Of a DNA stretch of 64,000 nucleotides, positions 45,298 through 53,389 are shown piece after piece; positions within the stretch are counted from its first letter, which is position 1, and each line of letters begins with the position of its first letter. Below the pieces are notes generated by a model. It searched no databases and was not told the origin of the DNA. It worked only from the letters and a program-made list of their open reading frames with translations. Origin of the DNA: Cellulomonas soli (lineage in GTDB: Bacteria > Actinomycetota > Actinomycetes > Actinomycetales > Cellulomonadaceae); assembly GCF_013409305.1 (NCBI RefSeq), contig NZ_JACBZJ010000001.1:3410001-3474000 (forward strand), read 5' to 3'. A program made the translations under genes and the position numbers.

Positions 45298-45639
45298 ATG
45301 GGTCTGTTCTCCCGCAGGCGGCGTCCGGCCGCCACCGACGCGCCGACCGACAAGGCGGCGCGTGAGGCCACGCTCGCCCACCTTCGCGACTTCGTCGACA
45401 CCCGTGTCGGCGTCGAGGCCTACGTCGAGCCGCGCACGAACGTCACGGCGACGACCGTCATGCTCGTGGCGACCGACGGGGAGTGGACCCGCCGACGGGT
45501 GCCCGACGAGAAGGCCGCGCACGAGATCGCCCGTGGCATGGGGATCCCCGTCTACGACGTGCAACGCACCGGCTACCCGCCGCGCGTGCGCGCCTGGAAC
45601 TCCCGGCAGCGCCGAGGCGCGGAGCCCGACGTCGTCTGA
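45298..45639 (+). CDS. Conserved hypothetical protein
   Basis: A 113-residue protein with a basic N-terminus (MGLFSRRRRP) and a soluble domain: REATLAHLRDFVDTRVGVEAYVEP, then TVMLVATDGEWTRRRVPDEKAAHEIARGMGIPVYDVQRTGYPPRVR. The second half looks like a small beta-alpha unit that could bind nucleic acid or a partner. Similar actinobacterial proteins are listed as hypothetical or oxidoreductase without proof, as far as I recall. The ATG follows TAGGCT (45286-45291) by 6 nt. Confidence 0.8.
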   Translation: MGLFSRRRRPAATDAPTDKAAREATLAHLRDFVDTRVGVEAYVEPRTNVTATTVMLVATDGEWTRRRVPDEKAAHEIARGMGIPVYDVQRTGYPPRVRAWNSRQRRGAEPDVV

Positions 45640-45671
45640 CGCCGGGCCCCGCGTGCTCAGGTCGTGCGCGC

Positions 45672-47156
45672 TCAGCGCGCCGCGCGGGCCTCGATCAGCC
45701 CGAGCAACGTGCGCACGCCGACGCCGGTGCCACCGGCCGGGGTGTACCCGTGCGGCGCCTTCTCGTTGAAGGACGGGCCGGCGATGTCCAGGTGCGCCCA
45801 CGGCGTCGTGCCGACGAACTCCTGCAGGAACACGCCCGCCGTCAGCATGCCGCCGAACCGGTCGCCGATGTTGGCCAGGTCGGCGACCTTCGACTTCAGA
45901 CCCGCGCGCAGCTCGCCGGGCAGCGGCATCGGCCAGAACTGCTCCCCGCTCGTCTCGGCGGCCGCCACGACCTCGGCACGCACGTCGTCCGAGCCCATCA
46001 CGGCCGAGACGCGGTAGCCGAGCGCGACCATCTGCGCACCGGTCAGCGTCGCGATGTCGAGGACCACGTCGGGCTTCTCCTCGGTCGCGGCCACGAGCCC
46101 GTCGGCCATCACGAGCCGGCCCTCGGCGTCGGTGTTGAGGACCTCGACGGTCTTCCCGCCGCGGATCGTCACCACGTCCGAGGGACGCTGGGCGCTGCCC
46201 GACGGCATGTTCTCGGCCAGGCACAGCCACCCGGTCACCGCGACGGGCAGACCGAGCCGCGCGGCGGCGACCACGGTGTGGAGCACGGCGGCCGCGCCGG
46301 CCATGTCGGACTTCATGGCCTCCATGCCGGCCGCCGGCTTGATGGAGATGCCGCCGGAGTCGAAGGTGATGCCCTTGCCCACCAGGGCGACCTTCGCGCG
46401 CGGGCGCGTCGGGGTGTAGGCGACCTTGACCAGGCGGGGCGGGCGCACCGAGCCCTGCCCGACGCCGACGATGCCGCCGTACCCGCCGGCCACGAGTGCC
46501 TTCTCGTCGAGCACGGTGACCTTGAGCCCGCGGACCCCGGCGTCCTTGACGACGGTGCGGGCGATGTCGGCGAACGCCGCCGGGTACAGGTCGTTCGGCG
46601 CCGTGTTGACCAGGTCCCTCGTGGCGTGCACGGCGGCCACGACGACCTCGGCCCGCGCGACGGCAGCCGTCGCGGCCTTGTCCTTGGCCAGGGCGGTGAC
46701 GACCGTCAGCGCCGCGACGGGGGCGGACGTCGCGGCGTCCGCCTCGCGGTACCGGGTGTAGGCGTACGCGCCGAGCAGTGCGCCTTCAGCGACGGCGGTC
46801 ACCTGCTCGAGGTCGTCGGCAGGCAGCGCGAGGGCGACCGAGGCAGTCCCGCCCAGCTCGCGCGTGGCAGCACCGGCGGCGCGGCGCAGGGTCTCGGCCG
46901 ACGGTGCCGTGTGCGGGCCGACGCCCGTGAGCACGAGGACGCGGGCGGACAGGCCCGCGGCGGGGATGCGTCGGACCTCGTCGACCGCGCCGGTCACGGC
47001 GAGCGTGCGCGCGTCCCGGGTCAGGTCGGCGCACAGCGCCGCGGGTAGCCAGTCGGCACCGAGGACGACGGGGGCACCGTCCTGCTGGGCGACGGCCACG
47101 ACGAGGGCGTCGGTGGTCAGGCGGGTGGGGTTCTGCGAGGTCAGCGTCACGGTCAC
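45672..47156 (-). CDS. pepA: Leucyl aminopeptidase (M17)
   Basis: A 494-residue M17 aminopeptidase that releases N-terminal residues and acts as a hexamer in the cytosol. Two-metal site residues lie in LVGKGITFDSGGISIKP, MKSDMAGAAAVL and VLNTDAEGRLVMADGL, the last being the family signature. The N-terminal regulatory domain covers about residues 1-160. The GTG at 47156 follows TAGGAT (47163-47168) by 6 nt. It diverges from a membrane-protein operon that leads to pyrD. Confidence 0.95.
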   Translation of the reverse strand: MTVTLTSQNPTRLTTDALVVAVAQQDGAPVVLGADWLPAALCADLTRDARTLAVTGAVDEVRRIPAAGLSARVLVLTGVGPHTAPSAETLRRAAGAATRELGGTASVALALPADDLEQVTAVAEGALLGAYAYTRYREADAATSAPVAALTVVTALAKDKAATAAVARAEVVVAAVHATRDLVNTAPNDLYPAAFADIARTVVKDAGVRGLKVTVLDEKALVAGGYGGIVGVGQGSVRPPRLVKVAYTPTRPRAKVALVGKGITFDSGGISIKPAAGMEAMKSDMAGAAAVLHTVVAAARLGLPVAVTGWLCLAENMPSGSAQRPSDVVTIRGGKTVEVLNTDAEGRLVMADGLVAATEEKPDVVLDIATLTGAQMVALGYRVSAVMGSDDVRAEVVAAAETSGEQFWPMPLPGELRAGLKSKVADLANIGDRFGGMLTAGVFLQEFVGTTPWAHLDIAGPSFNEKAPHGYTPAGGTGVGVRTLLGLIEARAAR

Positions 47157-47162
47157 GGCTCG

Positions 47163-47182
47163 ATCCTAGGCGCGGGTAGCCT
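47163..47182. promoter_or_regulatory. Divergent leaderless promoters of pepA and the 47191 gene
   Basis: TAGGAT on the minus strand (47163-47168) serves pepA, with 6 nt to its GTG. TAGCCT on the plus strand (47177-47182) serves the gene at 47191, with 8 nt to its GTG. Only 34 bp separate the two start codons, so the two -10 elements are 8 bp apart and the two polymerase footprints must overlap. Confidence 0.5.
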
Positions 47183-47190
47183 GGGCGACC

Positions 47191-47550
47191 GTGACCGTGC
47201 CTCTCGCGCTGCTCGTCGTGGCGGCAGGCCTGGCCCTGGCCGCCTGGGCCCTGCGGTTCGTCGTCCGCGACCGTGCGGTCGTGCTGCGTCAGCTGTGGGG
47301 CGGTGCCGTCGTCGTCGGCCTGCTGCTGGTGCAGGCCGTCGTGCTCCTCGTGCGGACCGTCCAGGGGTTCGGCCCGGTCGCGGCCGGCGAGCTGTGGGGC
47401 TACGTGCTGACCCAGCTGCTCCTGCTGCCGGTCGCCGCCGCGTGGGCCTTCGCCGAACGCACCCGCTGGAGCTCGGTGGTCCTGGCGGTCGCCGCGGTGA
47501 CGGTCGCCTTCCTGGAGTACCGGCTGCTGCAGATCTGGGGGACCGTGTGA
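47191..47550 (+). CDS. Small integral membrane protein
   Basis: A 119-residue protein of four closely packed hydrophobic helices (about residues 3-24, 33-54, 67-86, 93-114), with no recognised domain. It starts at a GTG preceded by TAGCCT and overlaps the next membrane-protein gene by GTGA, so the two are probably translated together. Function unknown. Confidence 0.8.
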   Translation: MTVPLALLVVAAGLALAAWALRFVVRDRAVVLRQLWGGAVVVGLLLVQAVVLLVRTVQGFGPVAAGELWGYVLTQLLLLPVAAAWAFAERTRWSSVVLAVAAVTVAFLEYRLLQIWGTV

Positions 47551-48017
47551 GCACCGAGGCCCCTCGACCCGCCGACGGTGCGAGCGACCTGCCCACGGCC
47601 GCGGGCACGCATCGCAGCACCGGGACCGGACCCGGGCGGGCGCTCGTCGCCGTCTACGGCGTGTTCGCGCTCGCGGCCTGCGCGCGCGCCGGCTATCAGG
47701 TGGCCACCAAGTTCGACGACGCCCCGGTCGCCTACCTGCTCTCGGCGTTCGCCGGGCTCGTGTACGTGCTGGCGACGTTCGCGCTGGCGACCGACCGGCG
47801 CCGGCTGGCGTGGGCGGCCGTCGGCACCGAGCTCGTGGGAGTGCTGGCGGTCGGCGCGCTGTCCCTGCTGGACGCGGGCGACTTCCCGGACGAGACGGTC
47901 TGGTCGGCCTTCGGTCAGGGCTACGGCTACGTGCCGCTCGTGCTGCCGTTCCTCGGCGTCTGGTGGCTGTGGCGCACAGGACGGACGGCCGACGGGTCGC
48001 CTGCGCCCAACCGCTAG
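47547..48017 (+). CDS. Integral membrane protein
   Basis: A 156-residue protein. The first about 28 residues are hydrophilic, followed by four predicted helices (LVAVYGVFALAACARAGYQ, YLLSAFAGLVYVLATFALA, WAAVGTELVGVLAVGALSLL and GYVPLVLPFLGVWWLW). There is no recognised enzyme motif. The GTG overlaps the previous stop. Its own TAG stop forms the first bases of the -10 of pyrD. It may form a complex with the 119-residue membrane protein; this is inference. Confidence 0.82.
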   Translation: MSTEAPRPADGASDLPTAAGTHRSTGTGPGRALVAVYGVFALAACARAGYQVATKFDDAPVAYLLSAFAGLVYVLATFALATDRRRLAWAAVGTELVGVLAVGALSLLDAGDFPDETVWSAFGQGYGYVPLVLPFLGVWWLWRTGRTADGSPAPNR

Positions 48018-48020
48018 TTT
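48015..48020 (+). promoter_or_regulatory. -10 element of pyrD, overlapping a stop codon
   Basis: TAGTTT begins with the TAG stop of the preceding membrane-protein gene and ends 6 nt before the GTG of pyrD at 48027. No Shine-Dalgarno is present. Confidence 0.5.
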
Positions 48021-48026
48021 GGGGCC

Positions 48027-49082
48027 GTGTACCGGCTCCTGTTCGACCTCGTCCTGCGCCGTCTGCCTCCCGAGAAGGCGCACGAGCTCGCCTTCGACCT
48101 GATCCGTGCGGTCGCTGCCGTGCCCGGGCTGCGTGCACTCGTGCACCTGTTCTTCCCGACGCCGGCGGCCGGTGCCGTCGAGCTGTGGGGTCGTCGGTTC
48201 CCTTCCCGGTTGGGCGTGGCGGCGGGGTTCGACAAGGACGCCCGGTGCGTGACCGGACTGACGATGCTCGGCTTCGGCTACGTCGAGATCGGCACGATCA
48301 CGGCGCACGGGCAGCCCGGCAACGAGGCGCCGCGGATGTGGCGGATGGTCGAGCAGCGTGCTCTGCGCAACCGGATGGGGTTCAACAACGCCGGGTCGGC
48401 CGTCGCGGCGGAACGCCTGCAGCGTCTGCGGGCCACCCGTGCAGGGCGTGCGGCGGTCGTCGGGGTGAACATCGGCAAGACGAAGGTGACCGCTCCGGAG
48501 GACGCCCCCGCCGACTACGCGACCAGCGCCGGGCGGCTCGCACCGTACGCCGACTACCTGGTCGTGAACGTGTCCTCCCCGAACACGCCGGGCCTGCGCG
48601 ACCTGCAGGCGGTCTCGAGCCTGCGCCCGATCCTCGAGGCCACCCGGGCGGCGGCCGACGAGGCCACCGACCGCGCCGGGCGACCGCGGGTCCCGCTCCT
48701 GGTCAAGATCGCCCCGGACCTGTCGGACGAGGACGTGGACGCGGTCGCCGACCTGGCCCTGGAGCTCGGGCTCGAGGGTGTGGTCGCTGTCAACACGACC
48801 ATCGCGCACGACCTGGGACCGGGCGGTGTGTCGGGCCCGCCGCTGCTGTCCCGTGGCCTCGATGTGGTCGCCCGGCTGCGCGGCCGGCTCGGGCCGGAGC
48901 CGGTGATCATCGGCGTCGGCGGCATCACGACGCCTTCCGACGCGCGCGAGTACCTGGCCGTCGGTGCGACGCTGGTGCAGGGGTACACCGCGTTCATCTA
49001 CCAGGGGCCGTTCTGGGCCTCGCGGATCGCGCGCGGCCTCGCGTCCGACGCCGGTCGGACGTCCGCGACGGGGGTGGCGTGA
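48027..49082 (+). CDS. pyrD: Dihydroorotate dehydrogenase, quinone-dependent (class 2)
   Basis: Oxidises dihydroorotate to orotate in pyrimidine synthesis, passing electrons to quinone at the membrane. The 351-residue protein has an N-terminal membrane-binding helix region, then LGVAAGFDKDARC, RNRMGFNNAGS, GVNIGKTK, VVNVSSPNTPGLR with the catalytic serine of class 2 enzymes, and VGGITTPSDAREY. The GTG at 48027 is supported by TAGTTT 6 nt upstream. A 70-residue gene follows with a TGATG overlap. Confidence 0.96.
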   Translation: MYRLLFDLVLRRLPPEKAHELAFDLIRAVAAVPGLRALVHLFFPTPAAGAVELWGRRFPSRLGVAAGFDKDARCVTGLTMLGFGYVEIGTITAHGQPGNEAPRMWRMVEQRALRNRMGFNNAGSAVAAERLQRLRATRAGRAAVVGVNIGKTKVTAPEDAPADYATSAGRLAPYADYLVVNVSSPNTPGLRDLQAVSSLRPILEATRAAADEATDRAGRPRVPLLVKIAPDLSDEDVDAVADLALELGLEGVVAVNTTIAHDLGPGGVSGPPLLSRGLDVVARLRGRLGPEPVIIGVGGITTPSDAREYLAVGATLVQGYTAFIYQGPFWASRIARGLASDAGRTSATGVA

Positions 49083-49294
49083 TGGTCCTGCGACCGCAGT
49101 GGGAGTGGCGTCTGGAGGACGGGTCCGGGCGGGTGCTCGGTCGGCCGGTCAGCCCGGTGTTCACCACGCAGTTCGACGCGGAGCAGTGGCTCGGCGAGCA
49201 GTGGCGCACGCTCGCCGGCCAGGGCGTCCAGCTGGCGCGACTCGTGCACGAGGGCGTCCAGGCCGCACCGACCGTGCCCATCCCCGGCATCTGA
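49082..49294 (+). CDS. Small hypothetical protein after pyrD
   Basis: A 70-residue protein of unknown function, rich in Trp, Gln and Glu: WEWRLEDGSGRVL, then FTTQFDAEQWLGEQWRTLAGQGVQLARL. The compact pattern suggests a short beta hairpin and helix. The ATG overlaps the pyrD stop (TGATG), which indicates coupled translation. Confidence 0.75.
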   Translation: MVLRPQWEWRLEDGSGRVLGRPVSPVFTTQFDAEQWLGEQWRTLAGQGVQLARLVHEGVQAAPTVPIPGI

Positions 49295-49331
49295 GCCGCA
49301 GCGTGCGCCGTCCGTGCGAGGACGGGACGCG

Positions 49332-50795
49332 TCAGACGTAGGCGGGTGTGCCCTCGTAGCCGCCGCGGGCAGGGGCCGTGCCGCCGAGACCCGCCCATGC
49401 GGCGCTCAGCCCGTCGACGCCCCGGCGCAGCGCATCGGGCGTCTCGCTGAACGGGATCCGCAGGTACCGCTCGAGGCTGGTGTCGACGCCGAACGCCGGT
49501 CCGGGAGCCAGGCGCACGCCGTGGTGACCCGCGAGCGCCGCCAGCGCCGAGGAGACGGGCAGGCCGAGGTCGACCCACAGCGCGAGCCCTCCGGGCGGCG
49601 CCGACGTGCGCCAGTCGGGCAACCGGTCCGCCAGCAGGTCCACGAGGAGGTCACGCCGTTCGCGCAGCTCGGCGCGCCGTCGCTCCAGGAGCGGCTCCCG
49701 GTGCGTCAGCAGATGGGCGGTCACGAGCTGCTCGAGCAGCGCGGTGCCCACGTCGACGTGCCGACGGCGGGCCGCCAGCCGGGCGACGACGTCGGGATGC
49801 GCGCGGACCCAGCCGATGCGCAGGCCACCCCAGAAGGACTTCGACGCCGAGCCGATCGCGACCACGAAACCCGCCGCCTCGCCGTCGCCGGGGAAGGACG
49901 AGGGTGCGGGCCCGTCGAGCGTGAGCTCGGTGAGGGCCTCGTCGCCGACGACGACGGTCCGGTGCCGCCGTGCGGCCGCACGGACCCGGGCGCGGTCCTC
50001 CGACGACAGGCTCGTGCCCGTCGGGTTGCGGTGGTCGGGTATGAGGTACGCGAGCCGGGGCGCGACCTGTCGGAGCGTGGACTCGAACAGGTCGACGTCC
50101 AGGCCGTCGGGCCCGGCGGGCACCGGCACTGGTCGGGCGCCGGCGGCGCGGACCGCGTCGATGGCGTGCGGGTAGGTGGGCTGCTCCACGACGACGCGGT
50201 CGCCTGGTCCGGCGTACGACTCGACGAGCAGGTGGATGGCCTGCTGGGCACCGTGCGTGACGAGGACCTGGTCCGGGCCCGTGGGCGTGCCGCGTGCGGT
50301 GTACCAGTCGGCGATCGCCTGGCGCAGCACCGGCAGGCCGACGGGGGAGTAGCCGTTGCCGCTCAGGTGGGCGGGGAGCATGTCGAGCGCGGCGAGGTAG
50401 GCGCCGTGCAGCTCGGGTGGTGCGGAGGGTGCGGCGGCCGAGAGGTCGACCAGGTCGGCCGGTCCGGTGAGCACCGTGTGCGTGGTGATCTTGTCGACCG
50501 CACCGGGTGGCAGGGTGGTGACGGTGCCCGAACCGCGTCGGCTGATCAGGAACCCCTCCTCGCGCAGCACGTCGTAGGCCGCCGTGGTGGTCGTCCGGGA
50601 CAGGCCGAGGGTCGCGGCGAGCTCGCGTTCGCTGGGCAGCCTGCTGCTCAGCGGGACGGCCCCGGACTGCACGGCGGCGCGCAGACCGTCGGCGAGCGCG
50701 GTGTACGTGGCACCGGTGCGCTGCCAGGAGCCGAGCACCTGGTGGAGGCGGTGGCTGCCCATGCGGCGGTCGGTGGGGACGTCGTTCGGCGTCAT
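49332..50795 (-). CDS. MocR-type regulator (GntR helix-turn-helix fused to aminotransferase domain), YczR-like
   Basis: A 487-residue protein. Residues about 15-80 form a GntR-type winged helix (SRLPSERELAATLGLSRTTTTAAYDVLREEGFLISRRGSGT). The rest is a class I aminotransferase fold, with VTHGAQQAIHLL, DHRNPTGTSLS and the PLP lysine in AIGSASKSFWGGLRIGWV. MocR proteins sense PLP or related ligands and usually act as regulators. The gene is divergent from a YczE-type membrane-protein gene, the pairing reported for YczR in Bacillales. The ATG at 50795 is chosen to give a normal N-terminus. Confidence 0.9.
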   Translation of the reverse strand: MTPNDVPTDRRMGSHRLHQVLGSWQRTGATYTALADGLRAAVQSGAVPLSSRLPSERELAATLGLSRTTTTAAYDVLREEGFLISRRGSGTVTTLPPGAVDKITTHTVLTGPADLVDLSAAAPSAPPELHGAYLAALDMLPAHLSGNGYSPVGLPVLRQAIADWYTARGTPTGPDQVLVTHGAQQAIHLLVESYAGPGDRVVVEQPTYPHAIDAVRAAGARPVPVPAGPDGLDVDLFESTLRQVAPRLAYLIPDHRNPTGTSLSSEDRARVRAAARRHRTVVVGDEALTELTLDGPAPSSFPGDGEAAGFVVAIGSASKSFWGGLRIGWVRAHPDVVARLAARRRHVDVGTALLEQLVTAHLLTHREPLLERRRAELRERRDLLVDLLADRLPDWRTSAPPGGLALWVDLGLPVSSALAALAGHHGVRLAPGPAFGVDTSLERYLRIPFSETPDALRRGVDGLSAAWAGLGGTAPARGGYEGTPAYV

Positions 50796-50798
50796 GCG

Positions 50799-50837
50799 GG
50801 CCACTCTCGCGCAAGTGGCCATGGATTCCAAGGCCAT
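50799..50837. promoter_or_regulatory. Repeats in the mocR/yczE intergenic region
   Basis: An inverted repeat GGCCACT / AGTGGCC (50799-50805 and 50814-50820) and a direct repeat GGCCAT (50817-50822 and 50832-50837, 15 bp apart) fill the 62-bp gap between the divergent genes. MocR regulators often bind such direct or inverted repeats. The assignment is inferred from position. Confidence 0.5.
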
Positions 50838-50857
50838 CGTTGGTCAGGATGCTCGGT

Positions 50858-51631
50858 GTGAGCCCATCGACACCGCCCACCGCGGCCACCGCCCGCACCG
50901 GACCGACGACGCCCGACCTGCCTGCCGCCCCCGACCGGGCGCCGGTCCGACGTGGTGCCCAGCTGCTCGTCGGGCTCGTGCTCTTCTCCCTGTCCATCGC
51001 GATGCTCGTGCACGCCGGGCTGGGCAGCATGCCCTGGGACGTGCTCTCCCAGGGGATCTCGCGGCGCACCGGCTACTCGTTCGGGACGGTGACGCTCGTC
51101 CTGAGCGCGCTCGTCCTGGCCGGCTGGATCCCCCTGCGCCAGCGCCCGGGCATCGGCACGATCGCCAACGTCCTGGTCATCGGGGTGCTCGTCGACCCCG
51201 CGCTGGCTCTGCTCGACCGGCTGCCGGACCCGCTGCCGCTGGTCGCCCGGATCGCCCTGGTCGTCGCAGGGATCGCGCTGAACGCGGTGGCGACCGGCCT
51301 GTACATCGGGGCCCGGCTCGGGCCCGGCCCGCGCGACGGGCTGATGACCGGCCTGGTCGCACGCACGGGCCGCTCGGTGCGACTGGTGCGCACGTCGATC
51401 GAGGTGGTGGTCGTCGCGGCGGGTTGGCTCCTCGGGGGCACCGTCGGCCTGGGCACCCTGGCCTTCGCGGTGGCGATCGGACCGCTCGTGCACCTGCTCC
51501 TGCCGCTGCTCAGCGTGCGGACCTCGCCCGTGGCCCCGGCCGCGGCTGACGACCGGCAGGGTGCGGTGCACGACGGGCAGGGTGCGGTGCACGACGGGCA
51601 GGGTGCGGTGGAGGTCGCCGAACGGCGCTGA
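50858..51631 (+). CDS. YczE/YyaS/YitT-type membrane protein
   Basis: A 257-residue protein with about five hydrophobic helices between residues 33 and 220. YczE features are HAGLGSMPWDVLSQGISRRTG, GIGTIANVLVIGVLVD and IGARLGPGPRDGLMTGL. The first about 30 residues are Pro/Thr-rich and hydrophilic. The C-terminus carries three copies of a GQGAVHD unit. The GTG at 50858 follows CAGGAT (50845-50850) by 7 nt; the ATG at 50849 is the alternative. The divergent MocR-type regulator probably controls it, perhaps in response to PLP or a vitamin. Confidence 0.88.
   Translation: MSPSTPPTAATARTGPTTPDLPAAPDRAPVRRGAQLLVGLVLFSLSIAMLVHAGLGSMPWDVLSQGISRRTGYSFGTVTLVLSALVLAGWIPLRQRPGIGTIANVLVIGVLVDPALALLDRLPDPLPLVARIALVVAGIALNAVATGLYIGARLGPGPRDGLMTGLVARTGRSVRLVRTSIEVVVVAAGWLLGGTVGLGTLAFAVAIGPLVHLLLPLLSVRTSPVAPAAADDRQGAVHDGQGAVHDGQGAVEVAERR
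51555..51611 (+). repeat. In-frame 21-bp tandem repeat in yczE-type gene
   Basis: Three copies of a 21-bp unit starting GGCAGGGTGCGG lie near the 3' end of the gene (starts at 51555, 51576 and 51597). They are in frame and code for a repeated 7-residue tail unit, GQGAVHD. Confidence 0.85.
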
Positions 51632-51638
51632 GACACCA

Positions 51639-51678
51639 GGAGCCGGTGCCGACCTCACGAGGGGTCGGCACCGGCTCC
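51639..51678. terminator. Bidirectional terminator, yczE-type gene / aldo-keto reductase
   Basis: A 16-bp perfect stem (GGAGCCGGTGCCGACC and its complement) with an 8-nt loop lies between two convergent genes. Confidence 0.85.
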
Positions 51679-51712
51679 GGTGCGTGCAGGACGAGTGCCC
51701 GGGGTCCGGGTC

Positions 51713-52723
51713 TCAGCGGGGTCCAGGTGCCGTGCGAGCCGTCTCGCCCGGGTCGGACACGACCGAGTCGCCGAGCGTGGCGTCGATGCGGGCCAGGAGC
51801 TCGGCGGGGATGACCACGCCGGACGCCTTGACGTTCTCGGCGACCTGCTCCGGACGTGACGCCCCGATGATGGCCGCCGACACGTTCGGGTTCTGCAGCA
51901 CCCAGGCGACGGCCAGCTGCGCCATCGTCAGACCGAGCTCGTCGGCGATCGGGCGCAGCTCCTGGACCCGACGCAGCGTCTCCTCCTGCTCCAGGAAGCG
52001 GCCGATCATCCGTGCGCCGCCCTTCGTGTCGGTGCCGCGCGACCCCTCGGGGGCCGGCTGCCCGGGCAGGTACTTGCCCGTCAGGACGCCCTGGGCGACC
52101 GGGGACCACACGACCTGCGAGATGCCGAGCGCGGCGGACGTGGGGACGACCTCGCCCTCGATGACGCGCCACAGGGCCGAGTACTGCGGCTGGTTCGAGA
52201 CGAGCTGGAAGCCGAGCTGCCCGGCGAGCGCGTGCCCGGCCCGGATCTGGTCGGCCGTCCACTCGCTCACGCCGATGTACAGCGCCTTGCCGGCGCGCAC
52301 GACGTCGGCGAACGCCTGCATCGTCTCCTCGAGAGGGGTCGACAGGTCGTACCGGTGGGCCTGGTAGACGTCGACGTAGTCGGTCTGCAGCCGGCGCAGC
52401 GAGCCCTCGATCGACTCCATGATGTGCTTGCGGGACAGCCCCGAGTCGTTGGCTCCGCCCGGACCCGTCGGCCAGTACACCTTGGTGAGGATCTCGAGCG
52501 AGGCGCGACGCTCGCCCTTGAGCGCCTCGCCCAGGACCGTCTCGGCCTTGGTGTTGGCGTAGACGTCCGCGGTGTCGAAGGTGGTGATGCCCGCGTCGAG
52601 CGCGGCGCGCACGCACGCGGTCGCCGTCTCGTTCTCGACCTGCGAGCCGTGCGTGAGCCAGTTGCCGTAGATGATCTCGGTGATCTTCAGGCCGGAACGG
52701 CCCAGGTGTCGGTAGTTGACCAT
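51713..52723 (-). CDS. Aldo/keto reductase
   Basis: A 336-residue NADPH-dependent TIM-barrel oxidoreductase of the potassium-channel beta-subunit-like group. The catalytic tetrad is seen in FDTADVYANTKAE (Asp and Tyr), EILTKVYWP (Lys) and VYQAHRYD (His). The cofactor-binding C-terminal region is IIGASRPEQVAENVKA. The substrate is unknown. The ATG at 52723 is preferred over 52732 because TAGGGT (52731-52736) ends 7 nt upstream, giving a leaderless start at MVNYRHLGRSG. Confidence 0.93.
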   Translation of the reverse strand: MVNYRHLGRSGLKITEIIYGNWLTHGSQVENETATACVRAALDAGITTFDTADVYANTKAETVLGEALKGERRASLEILTKVYWPTGPGGANDSGLSRKHIMESIEGSLRRLQTDYVDVYQAHRYDLSTPLEETMQAFADVVRAGKALYIGVSEWTADQIRAGHALAGQLGFQLVSNQPQYSALWRVIEGEVVPTSAALGISQVVWSPVAQGVLTGKYLPGQPAPEGSRGTDTKGGARMIGRFLEQEETLRRVQELRPIADELGLTMAQLAVAWVLQNPNVSAAIIGASRPEQVAENVKASGVVIPAELLARIDATLGDSVVSDPGETARTAPGPR

Positions 52724-52745
52724 GGCAACCACCCTACGTCCGCGG

Positions 52746-53357
52746 TCAGACGGGGTACTGGCCGTGCTTGACGAGCGGCTTGGGCAGCCGCGCCCGACGG
52801 ATCTGGAACGCGCGGGTCACCGCGTACATCGTCAGGCCTCGCTGCGTGGCCGCGGTGCCGAACTTCGCCACCAGGCGCTTCTTGAGACCGCGCCACATGA
52901 GCCAGCCGTCCAGGACCGTCGCCGTGATGTACACGTACAGCACGATCAGGGCGGCGAAGGCCAGCACCGGTGAGGACTTCGCCACGAAGAACTGCAGCAG
53001 CAGGAAGACGAACGCGACGGGCAGGAACAGCTCACCGAGGTTGCGGCGCGCGTCGACGTGGTCGCGCACGTACCGGCGGACAGGACCGCGGTCCTTGACG
53101 GGCATGTAGCGCTCGTCGCCGGTCTGCATGGCCTGGTACTCGCGGTCGCGCTGCTCACGGGCCTTCGCCCGCTCGACCTTGGCCGCGGCCTTGCGGTCGT
53201 CCGGCACGAGGGGACGCCGGTTGGCGGCCTCGGCCTCCTTGCGCTTGGGCGTCGGACGGCCCTTGCCGGGATCGTCGACGGCGTGGCGCAGCTCCTTCGC
53301 GGGCTCCGCGCTGGGCGGGGGAGTCAGCGGCTGAGGGTCCTTGTCGCGTCCGAACAC
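52746..53357 (-). CDS. DUF3043 membrane protein
   Basis: A 203-residue protein. The first about 105 residues are highly charged and cytosolic. Two membrane helices follow (about residues 113-131 and 134-155) and then a basic C-terminal part. The segment DRGPVRRYVRDHVDARRNLGELFLPVA is the DUF3043 hallmark. Function unknown. The GTG at 53357 follows TACCCT (53364-53369) by 6 nt. It diverges from an M20 peptidase gene. Confidence 0.88.
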   Translation of the reverse strand: MFGRDKDPQPLTPPPSAEPAKELRHAVDDPGKGRPTPKRKEAEAANRRPLVPDDRKAAAKVERAKAREQRDREYQAMQTGDERYMPVKDRGPVRRYVRDHVDARRNLGELFLPVAFVFLLLQFFVAKSSPVLAFAALIVLYVYITATVLDGWLMWRGLKKRLVAKFGTAATQRGLTMYAVTRAFQIRRARLPKPLVKHGQYPV

Positions 53358-53363
53358 CCCGCA

Positions 53364-53381
53364 AGGGTAGTCGAGTAGCGT
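53364..53381. promoter_or_regulatory. Divergent leaderless promoters of DUF3043 and M20 peptidase genes
   Basis: TACCCT on the minus strand (53364-53369) lies 6 nt before the DUF3043 GTG. TAGCGT on the plus strand (53376-53381) lies 8 nt before the peptidase GTG at 53390. The start codons are only 32 bp apart. Confidence 0.5.
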
Positions 53382-53389
53382 GCAGGGCT

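Noticed and set aside
41751..45365. Plus-strand frame of 1204 codons opposite sucB and lpdA
   Set aside because: It runs across two certain genes and their gap. Its repeats only mirror the Ala/Pro linkers of the E2 protein.
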